Shown: one piece after another, positions 1 through 5,004 of the stretch
Layout: the number at the start of each line of letters is the position of its first letter
Position numbering within the stretch: the stretch's first letter is position 1
Assembly: GCA_028699715.1 (NCBI GenBank)
Contig: JAQVUC010000069.1
Span: 1-6,233, forward strand
Direction of reading: 5' to 3'
From: Anaerolineaceae bacterium
GTDB taxonomy: Bacteria; Chloroflexota; Anaerolineae; Anaerolineales; Anaerolineaceae
Length of the DNA: 6,233 nt
Made by a program: the position numbers and the translations under genes
Notes under the pieces: generated by a model
Database searches by the model: none
What the model was told of the DNA's origin: nothing
What the model saw: only the letters and a program-made list of their open reading frames with translations

Positions 1-84
1 GTCTTCTTTTGGAGCGCAACCGCTCAAAGTCAGTGTAAAGATTGCCCCAATGATCAATAAAGTTAGTAGTATTTTTCTATTCAT
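1..84 (-). CDS. N-terminus of a lipoprotein (3' end outside window)
   Basis: Only the first 28 codons are in the window. The start is ATG at 84-82, preceded by a good Shine-Dalgarno (AAGGAAGG, 98-91, 6 nt spacer). The peptide has a short basic head (MNRK), a hydrophobic stretch at residues 5-20 and a lipobox LSGC at residues 20-23. This is a type II (lipoprotein) signal peptide, so the mature protein would be lipidated at Cys23 and anchored on the outer face of the cytoplasmic membrane. Nothing of the mature domain is visible beyond APKED, so the function is unknown. A solute-binding lipoprotein is one possibility, but nothing here demonstrates it. It has its own promoter-like region and probably starts a separate transcript from the NBR1-Ig lipoprotein upstream. 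Confidence 0.8.
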   Translation of the reverse strand, partial: MNRKILLTLLIIGAIFTLTLSGCAPKED

Positions 85-103
85 AGTTCACCTTCCTTGA
101 GGT

Positions 104-133
104 GTTATCTCAAAGTTATCAATTAATTGTCAA
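104..133 (-). promoter_or_regulatory. Promoter candidate P1 for the partial lipoprotein
   Basis: On the minus strand there is a perfect -35 hexamer TTGACA (133-128), an 18-nt spacer and GATAAC (109-104), which matches 4 of 6 bases of the sigma-70 -10 consensus. The -10 lies 19 nt upstream of the ATG at 84. The spacer overlaps a perfect 10-bp palindrome, CAATTAATTG (120-129), in a position where a repressor could block RNA polymerase. A second GATAAC copy sits at 120-115. The promoter role is inferred from pattern only. Confidence 0.45.
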
Positions 134-154
134 GGTTAAAGAGCTATTTGTCAA
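126..154 (-). promoter_or_regulatory. Second, upstream promoter candidate P2 (tandem)
   Basis: A second perfect TTGACA lies at 154-149 on the minus strand, followed after 17 nt by GACAAT (131-126), a 4 of 6 match to the -10 consensus. It is part of an exact 8-bp direct repeat, CTTGACAA (155-148 and 134-127), with copies 21 bp apart, about two helical turns. That spacing would suit either tandem promoters or paired binding sites of one regulator. Both readings are inference. Confidence 0.3.
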
Positions 155-171
155 GTTCAGGCACCTACAGC

Positions 172-621
172 CTAAGGTTGGATCATTGGTTTCAACAGAT
201 GAATCACATCTCCGCTTGAAGAGCCAAGTGAACGAACAATCAAAACGATTTTGACCTGTCTGCCGCCCAGGCTGCTCAGATCTACATTGATCCTCTGAAA
301 CTCCCCGTTGTGCATCTCACGCCAGGATTCCACTTCCTGCAAGGCTCCACTGCCATCCTGATAAGTTAAACTGAACTCAACATCACAGCCAAGATTCCCT
401 TTTTTGCAGCCTAGGATGGTTGTGAATTTGGCATTATTCGGGATCAACATAGCCGGATAAGTTCCCTTGAGGTACGAATCATTCGATCCAGGCAGTCCAA
501 GCCAAAGCGCGGTCTCATTATCCTTGGCGCCATTTTCCAGTAATGGGGTATTGTCTGAATAGACAAAACCTCCGCTGTCCTCAGGCTGCCCGGGGCAGTG
601 AAGTTTATCCGTTCCATTGGT
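172..621 (-). pseudogene. C-terminal domain of the NBR1-Ig lipoprotein, separated by an in-frame TGA
   Basis: This stretch continues the reading frame of the lipoprotein at 1338-622 directly past its TGA: 149 codons with no further stop until TAG at 174-172. It reads TNGTDKLHCPG and then a beta-rich domain. It contains Cys248 and a GCKKGNLGC pair (Cys311 and Cys318, numbered from the lipoprotein start), which fits an exported disulfide-bonded fold. The segment LSSLGGRQVKIVLIVRSLG followed by SSSGDVIHLLKPMIQP resembles the last strands of a jelly-roll or galactose-binding-like domain; that assignment is by eye. No Shine-Dalgarno with a start codon precedes it, and the first ATG (450-448) falls inside the domain, so it is unlikely to be an independent gene. 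With the stop read through, the whole protein would be 388 residues. Without readthrough this domain is not made. Confidence 0.7.
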
Positions 622-624
622 TCA
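622..624 (-). other. In-frame TGA interrupting the lipoprotein gene
   Basis: This is codon 239 of the 389-codon frame 1338-172. The flanking peptide is NLADSYCSAE, stop, TNGTDKLHCPG. TGA differs from TGG (Trp) by one transition, and an aromatic residue fits the position; Trp is my expectation, not proven here. The next base is A (TGA A), which is not an especially leaky context. A short GC-rich inverted repeat lies 23-35 nt further downstream (598-586). Confidence 0.8.
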
Positions 625-1338
625 TTCTGCAGAGCAATAGGAATCAGCCAGATTGAGTTGGTCACCACGTACCTGGATTTCCACCCAGAAAGTGTGTTCA
701 GGGTTGCGAAAGGCAAAAATCACCTCTTCAGCGTTTCGTAATTTAAACTCAGCCCGATAGGTTCCAGCTGAATTGGGCGCAGTCACAGGCATGGAAATCA
801 CGACCGATTCACCCGGAGCTACCGCTTTATCACTGATGGGTTGGCTGGCCGGCGTGTTCATCGAAGTTCCACCCACAAAAACCACATCATAGTCAGTCGT
901 CCAGGTGCAGGTGCCTTCGTTTGTCAGTTTCCAGGTTTTGGTAAAGCTGCTTCCAGGTGTAAATTGAGTTCCATCAGGGATGCTTTCTTCCACAAAACCT
1001 GCCAAATCACAAGCTCTGCTTCCTGTTGGCGTGGTAGATTGCTCAGGGTTGGGGGTCGTCGGGTCAGATGGATTCTCAGGGGTCAAAACTTGTTCAGTCT
1101 CTGAAGGCTGGGGTAGCTCGGTAGGGGCTTGATAAGCTGCTGTTTGGGTTTGTGCGGCTTGTTCTGTCGCTACGATTTGGGTCGTCAGAGCCTCAACGGT
1201 TCGCGCGGCTGCCGTGCGGATGCTGTCCAAAGGATCGATTGTTGGTGGAGGGGTCGGTTTCATCTGACAGGCAGCCAGGATCTTAGCAGCCAACAGAATG
1301 CTTATCACAATTAAGGGTTTTGATCGAAATTTTTTCAT
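622..1338 (-). CDS. NBR1-Ig-like domain lipoprotein (N-terminal 238 residues, ends at a premature TGA)
   Basis: Probable surface lipoprotein. The ATG at 1338-1336 follows GAGG (1346-1343, 4 nt spacer). Residues 1-24 form a lipoprotein signal peptide: basic head MKKFRSK, hydrophobic core and lipobox LAAC with Cys24. Residues 38-70 are Ala/Thr-rich and probably helical. Residues 71-107 are a Pro/Thr/Glu-rich flexible linker. Residues 110-223 match an NBR1-Ig-like (FW, four-tryptophan) domain, including TKTWKLTNEGTCTW (133-146) and the late strand AGTYRAEFKLRN. Such domains are common on exported proteins of Anaerolineae, and their ligand is generally unknown. The frame stops at TGA (624-622) straight after YCSAE, but coding character continues for another 149 codons in the same frame, so this is probably a truncated form of a 388-residue protein. 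It lies downstream of the exporter operon's terminator and is likely transcribed separately, though I see no clear promoter at 1339-1393. Confidence 0.85.
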   Translation of the reverse strand: MKKFRSKPLIVISILLAAKILAACQMKPTPPPTIDPLDSIRTAAARTVEALTTQIVATEQAAQTQTAAYQAPTELPQPSETEQVLTPENPSDPTTPNPEQSTTPTGSRACDLAGFVEESIPDGTQFTPGSSFTKTWKLTNEGTCTWTTDYDVVFVGGTSMNTPASQPISDKAVAPGESVVISMPVTAPNSAGTYRAEFKLRNAEEVIFAFRNPEHTFWVEIQVRGDQLNLADSYCSAE

Positions 1339-1393
1339 AGTACCTCAAGCAATTTTCTAACATACTTGGTTGCAAGATTAGCACCCATTCAGC

Positions 1394-1417
1394 AAAAAAG
1401 CAGGCCAAAAGCCTGCT
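1394..1417 (-). terminator. Rho-independent terminator of the ABC-2 exporter operon
   Basis: Read on the minus strand, a 7-bp stem AGCAGGC / GCCTGCT (1417-1411 with 1405-1399) closes a 5-nt loop and is followed at once by a run of T (1398-1394). It starts 21 nt after the stop codon of the second permease (1441-1439) and 56 nt before the next start at 1338, so it separates the exporter operon from the lipoprotein gene. On the plus strand the trailing T run is weaker, and no plus-strand gene needs it. Confidence 0.85.
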
Positions 1418-1438
1418 ATTTTGAGTTGAAAACGAATT

Positions 1439-2686
1439 CTATTTGCGTGGATGGCCGACAAAGACCGTTTTAAGGAATTGACCGACCTTTACTTTTTGTC
1501 CGCTGAGCAAAGCCTGGGAGCTGATCAGGTTGGCAACCCCCCGCATGACCACCACCACCGTCCCAAACAAAAGGATCAGACAGGCAATGATTTGCCAGGC
1601 GGGCACCTGTCCAATCGATATGCGGGTCATCATCACGACCGGTGAAGTGAAGGGGAACAAGGTCATAAATGTGGTAAAAGCTGAATTGGGGTTCTCGATC
1701 AGTTGGGCGATCGCCATGATAGTGAAAATCAACGGAAGCATCAAAACAAAAGTGGACTGGTTGGCCTCACGTAAATTCGGTGCCAGAGCGCCCAAGCCTG
1801 CCATAAGACTGCCGTAGAGCAGAAAACCACCGATAAAGAAGGGAATAGCTGAAAGGACTAAACTGGTTGAAACGTCAAAATCTGCTAAAAAAGGCAGCAT
1901 GTTGCCGCCAATTCGCGGCAAGAGTACGATTGTTCCGAACCAAACCAGCATTTGCACCAAGCTCACCAGACCAAGCGCCAGTATCTTTCCAAGGAAGAGA
2001 TCCAGCGGGCTGACTGAGGAAAGTAGCATCTCAATCACCTTGTTCTCTTTGTCCTTGCCAATAGCGCTCAGCATGGTACTTGAACTGATCAAGACCACCA
2101 TGTAGAAGAACATCGTCACGATGTAAGGCAGCCAATAGGTTGATGCTTCAGATTGATCCCTCGTGTCTGCCGTTTCAGGGTTGAGGTATTCGTAATTGAA
2201 AGTAGCCGGGTTGGTATAGCGTAGATAAACATCTTCGTCGGCGCCGAGCAAATTGTATTCGATCAGGGTCTTGAGCTGGTCTTGCTGAACCAGTTCTGTG
2301 ATCATGTTGACTTCAGGTTTGATGAAGCGCAGTTTTCCGGATTGCAGGTAGTCCTCTTCGATCAGGTAAAATCCCTGCAGCTGACCCGCGGCAGTCCGTT
2401 CCCGAGCAAGCTCTTCCGATTCCTGCGCGATCAATCGTCCACCCGTGACCCAATTTGGGTATTCCTGGATCAGCTTGGTCTTATCCACAACACCGATGGG
2501 TAGGGGGTTCGCGGCCTCTTTGACAAAAATTTCCTGGATTGTCTGACTTGAATCCTGGTTAACCAGATTCAGACCGCCTAAAAGGAGGATCGGGATCAGG
2601 GGCACCAATATCATGCTCACAATGAAAGAGCGGCGCTAGATGACGTTCAGGAATTCAAACCAAAAAACTCGCCTTATATTAAGCAT
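1439..2686 (-). CDS. ABC-2 exporter permease 2 (YhaP/NatB-like), with in-frame TAG at codon 17
   Basis: Second membrane subunit of the exporter, ABC2_membrane_3 / NatB type, 415 residues if the TAG at 2638-2636 is read through. Architecture in that numbering: cytoplasmic head 1-20, first membrane helix about 21-42, a large extracytoplasmic region about 43-184, then about five further helices from 185 to about 384. The family coupling motif KDKENKVIEMLLSSVSP is at 211-227, and it equals EEKENRTMEILLTSVPP in permease 1. The natural start is ATG at 2686-2684: it has a near-perfect Shine-Dalgarno AAGGAGG 6 nt upstream, overlaps the end of permease 1 by 8 nt (ATGCTTAA), and aligns without gaps to the paralogue. 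The longest stop-free version begins at GTG 2620-2618 (393 residues). That version lacks the cytoplasmic head and part of helix 1 and has no Shine-Dalgarno, so the gene is probably impaired unless the stop is suppressed or is an error. Confidence 0.85.
2636..2638 (-). other. In-frame TAG interrupting permease 2 at codon 17
   Basis: The frame from ATG 2686 reads MLNIRRVFWFEFLNVI, stop, RRSFIVSMILVPL. Permease 1 reads MNKTLLVATYEYKHHVAKKR and then FWLTLLLLPL. The two line up residue for residue (Glu11 with Glu11, aromatic residues on both sides of it, basic pair at 18-19, Phe21, Pro-Leu at 29-30), and the stop falls opposite Ala17. CAG (Gln) to TAG is the simplest single transition; AAG (Lys) or GAG (Glu) would need a transversion. 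Confidence 0.85.
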
Positions 2687-3896
2687 GGTTTGCCTCCTTC
2701 TTGAACAAGCTTCTCAACGATAGCTTCTGACTGTACTGGAGCATGCCTCTTTTGAAGGCTACGCTGGCTAACCAGATCATCAAGACGGTCAGGCCGATCA
2801 GCAGTGCAAAAACAAAGGCGATCTCAATTGCAGGCACAGAGGTAAAGGCCATGCGCATAGAAAGCGCCAGAGGCGCGCTCAAGGGGATGTAACTCAACAA
2901 TCTGGCAACCACACCATTGGGGTTGCTTATAAAGACATTGATGAAATAGAACGGCAGCATCATCGGCAGCACTATCAGCCCAGTGACCGATTGCGATTCC
3001 TGGATGCTGGTCATGGTTGCGCCAATAGTAGCCATCAACGCGGCAGTGAAAATAAAAGAAATCAAAAGCAAGGCAAGGCTGACGGCTAAATAGGAACCTG
3101 AAAGCTCAATATCAGCCAGAAAACTGAGCCTGTCAGAAAAGATGATCAATCCTGCAAAAAGGATCAAAGCCCAAACCGCAATCTGCGTCAGACCGACGCT
3201 GAGGTTACCAATGATTTTTCCGGTCATCATTTCCCGCGGGGGAACGGAGGTAAGCAGGATCTCCATCGTCCTGTTTTCTTTTTCTTCTACCAAGGCCTGC
3301 AATAGATAGCCGCCGCTGTACATAACCACAATTAGGTTCAGGATCCCGATCAGGATGGGCACAAAAATCTTGTGCCAGCCTGTTCCATCAGACTTGGTCT
3401 TGCCGTCCAGGGATTCAAGGCTGATCTGATTGCCGCTTGAAAGCCTCTCAAGGATCGCAGGGTCAGCCTCCTCAGCCGCCAACAAATTTTGGCTGATAAA
3501 TCCGATGATCTTGGATTGAACTTCCCCCGCTGGTTGCTTATTAGTCCAATAGTCAAGTTGATAAGAGGCTAAATAGCCTTCCGGGATCACCGCAAAACCC
3601 TGGATTTCACCGGTTTCGACCGCTTTTTTGGCCCCGGCTTCATCCGGAAAAGTGTGGAGGTAGATCTGAGGGTTGAAGAAAGTAGATTTCGCTGAATTAT
3701 CAGGTTCAAGGCTGATGATGTCTGCCTTGTCCACCAGACCAATCGGGCGGAAATCATAGGAAGAGCGGGATAAAAGCATGGAGAGCAGAATCAGGATAGC
3801 GAAACCTAGAGGCAGCAAAAGCAAGGTTAGCCAAAAGCGTTTTTTGGCGACGTGGTGCTTATATTCGTAGGTGGCGACAAGCAAAGTCTTATTCAT
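2679..3896 (-). CDS. ABC-2 exporter permease 1 (YhaP/NatB-like)
   Basis: Integral membrane subunit of an ABC exporter, 405 residues, complete. Helix 1 lies at about 22-43. A long extracytoplasmic region runs from about 44 to 176; it contains PIGLVDKADI (51-60) and GEIQGFAVIPEGYL (96-109), and both have counterparts in permease 2 (PIGVVDKTKL and QLQGFYLIEEDYL). Further helices are at about 177-200, 227-255, 268-292, 305-325 and 357-380. The cytoplasmic coupling motif EEKENRTMEILLTSVPP is at 204-220 and is typical of the NatB/YhaP branch of ABC-2 permeases. The start ATG 3896-3894 is 7 nt after the ATPase stop, with AAAGGA overlapping the end of that gene as ribosome binding site. The stop TAA (2681-2679) overlaps the start of permease 2. 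The substrate cannot be told from sequence; Na+ efflux or peptide/antibiotic export are known for relatives. Confidence 0.9.
   Translation of the reverse strand: MNKTLLVATYEYKHHVAKKRFWLTLLLLPLGFAILILLSMLLSRSSYDFRPIGLVDKADIISLEPDNSAKSTFFNPQIYLHTFPDEAGAKKAVETGEIQGFAVIPEGYLASYQLDYWTNKQPAGEVQSKIIGFISQNLLAAEEADPAILERLSSGNQISLESLDGKTKSDGTGWHKIFVPILIGILNLIVVMYSGGYLLQALVEEKENRTMEILLTSVPPREMMTGKIIGNLSVGLTQIAVWALILFAGLIIFSDRLSFLADIELSGSYLAVSLALLLISFIFTAALMATIGATMTSIQESQSVTGLIVLPMMLPFYFINVFISNPNGVVARLLSYIPLSAPLALSMRMAFTSVPAIEIAFVFALLIGLTVLMIWLASVAFKRGMLQYSQKLSLRSLFKKEANHA
2693..2699 (-). promoter_or_regulatory. Shine-Dalgarno that fixes the start of permease 2
   Basis: AAGGAGG on the minus strand, 6 nt before ATG 2686-2684 and inside the last codons of permease 1. 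It is the strongest ribosome binding site in the window. It argues that translation was meant to begin at 2686, ahead of the in-frame TAG, and not at the GTG at 2620. Confidence 0.85.
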
Positions 3897-3903
3897 TGCA
3901 GGC

Positions 3904-4797
3904 CTATCCTTTTTTTACAACCTGGATAAAAATTTCGTCCAGGCTTGGTGTAGCCACTTCAAAGGTATTCAAGCGCACTCCCTGATTCACCAGCAGGCCA
4001 AGTAGATCCTGGGCATTGATCCCCTCGGCAGGGCTTAGGCGGAAATTCCCGTTCATAGGCTCGATCTTTGCCACGCCTTCAAGCTTTTCCGGCAGCGGAG
4101 AAGCCGTAGTGATGATTACCTGGTTTGTGCGGAACTGGTCCTGGATCTCACTCAAGCCACCTTCAAGCAAAACCTTACCGTAATCGATCAAAACCAATCT
4201 GTCACAAAGCGTCTCTACCTGGTTCATCTGGTGTGTGCTCATCACAATCGTTTTTCCTGCGCTACGCAGTTCCCGCAGCAGGTCTTTGACCAATTGTGTG
4301 TTGACGGGGTCGAGCGCTGAGAAAGGCTCATCGATAATGATGATTTCAGGGTCATGGATCAACGCGGCAATCAGCTGCGCTTTTTGCTGCATGCCCTTGC
4401 TCAACTCTTTGTTCTTCTTTTTTTGATGCTCCGTAAGGTCAAATCTTTCCAGCCAGGCGGGCAACGTTTTATCGATTTGAGCTTTGCTCATCCCTTTGAG
4501 CGTCGCCAGATAGCTGAGACAGCGGTTGACCTCAACATCCTGGTACAAGCCTCGTTCCTCAGGAAGGTAGCCAACCCTGTTCAGTTTTTCATCCGTCATT
4601 GGTCCGTCCAAAATTTCCACTGAGCCGGAATCCGGTTGATAGATGTCAAGGATCACTCGAATGGAAGTTGTTTTACCGGATCCGTTGGGGCCGAGCAGGC
4701 CAAAAATTTCACCTGGGTTGACCTCAAAAGATACATCTTTAACGGCTTGTGTATCACCAAAAGACTTACTGATATTTTTGACGTGAATAGTACTCAT
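3904..4797 (-). CDS. ABC exporter ATP-binding protein (YhaQ/NatA-like)
   Basis: Cytoplasmic ATPase that powers the two ABC-2 permeases encoded next, 297 residues, close to the usual length of YhaQ-type proteins. Visible motifs: Walker A GPNGSGKT (36-43); Q-loop region GYLPEERGLY (76-85), the form typical of this branch; signature LSKGMQQK (132-139), a variant of LSGGQ also typical of it; Walker B IIIIDEP (152-158); D-loop SALD (160-163); H-loop STHQ (187-190). The C-terminal 75 or so residues, ending PSLDEIFIQVVKKG, match a DUF4162-type tail. All catalytic motifs are intact. ATG 4797-4795 is preceded by GGAG at a rather long 10-nt spacing. A nearer ATG (4802-4800) is unusable because its frame stops after two codons. 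The gene is first in its operon, downstream of the terminator at 4984-4958. Confidence 0.93.
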   Translation of the reverse strand: MSTIHVKNISKSFGDTQAVKDVSFEVNPGEIFGLLGPNGSGKTTSIRVILDIYQPDSGSVEILDGPMTDEKLNRVGYLPEERGLYQDVEVNRCLSYLATLKGMSKAQIDKTLPAWLERFDLTEHQKKKNKELSKGMQQKAQLIAALIHDPEIIIIDEPFSALDPVNTQLVKDLLRELRSAGKTIVMSTHQMNQVETLCDRLVLIDYGKVLLEGGLSEIQDQFRTNQVIITTASPLPEKLEGVAKIEPMNGNFRLSPAEGINAQDLLGLLVNQGVRLNTFEVATPSLDEIFIQVVKKG

Positions 4798-4878
4798 CGC
4801 ATTCTAACTCCTACAATTTTTGGCATGGATCCTTCCTAGCAAGCTTATCTTACCAGACAACCTTACAAACAATCGTTG

Positions 4879-4910
4879 ATTTACATAAATCCATATAACA
4901 TATTTTATGG
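4879..4910. promoter_or_regulatory. Two adjacent imperfect palindromes in the region upstream of the exporter operon
   Basis: Within the 207-base gap between the exporter operon and the upstream terminator lie ATTTA-CA-TAAAT (4879-4890) and, directly beside it, CCATA...TATGG (4891-4910, 5-bp arms with partial inner pairing). The stretch is AT-rich, 82-113 bases upstream of the ATPase start. It includes a TAAAAT (4907-4902, minus strand) that could be a -10 element, but I see no convincing -35 at 16-18 bases. They are candidate operator/promoter sites and no more than that. Confidence 0.3.
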
Positions 4911-4957
4911 TCTACGAACAGAACCAACCGAAGATAATCTATCCTTTATCCTCACAT

Positions 4958-4984
4958 AAAAACGCCCCGCGCAGGCAGGGCGTT
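4958..4984 (-). terminator. Rho-independent terminator of the nucleoside-type permease operon
   Basis: On the minus strand the stem AACGCCC / GGGCGTT (4984-4978 with 4967-4961), with a 10-nt GC-rich loop, runs into TTTTT (4962-4958, including two stem bases). It begins 20 nt after the TGA of the permease (5007-5005). It marks the end of that operon and implies an independent promoter for the exporter operon within 4957-4798. Confidence 0.85.
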
Positions 4985-5004
4985 CAGACAGACAAAATTT
5001 AGCC

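Noticed and set aside
93..114. A possible riboswitch-like hairpin (TTGAG / CTCAA) next to the Shine-Dalgarno of the partial lipoprotein.
   Set aside because: The stem is only 5 bp, AT-containing, with a 7-nt loop and no conserved aptamer around it; it is easily explained by chance.
586..624. Selenocysteine insertion at the TGA, using the GC-rich inverted repeat 23-35 nt downstream as a SECIS element.
   Set aside because: The repeat (CTGCCC / GGGCAG with a one-base centre) folds to a short hairpin with a tiny loop and lacks the GU apical loop and bulged U expected of bacterial SECIS elements. The protein is not a redox enzyme family, and Trp is the more natural residue.
444..716. A 90-codon minus-strand open frame between the two halves of the lipoprotein gene.
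   Set aside because: It is out of frame with the lipoprotein, has no ribosome binding site and no domain character, and overlaps both coding halves, so it is a shadow.
622..2638. An alternative genetic code with TGA as Trp or TAG as Gln.
   Set aside because: TGA terminates the importer permease and TAG terminates three genes, each at a natural C-terminus and two of them followed closely by a terminator or the next gene. Trp is encoded by TGG elsewhere, for example in TKTWKL of the lipoprotein.
3350..3556. A 68-codon minus-strand frame inside permease 1.
   Set aside because: It is fully nested in another frame of an intact permease gene, with no start signal or recognisable content.
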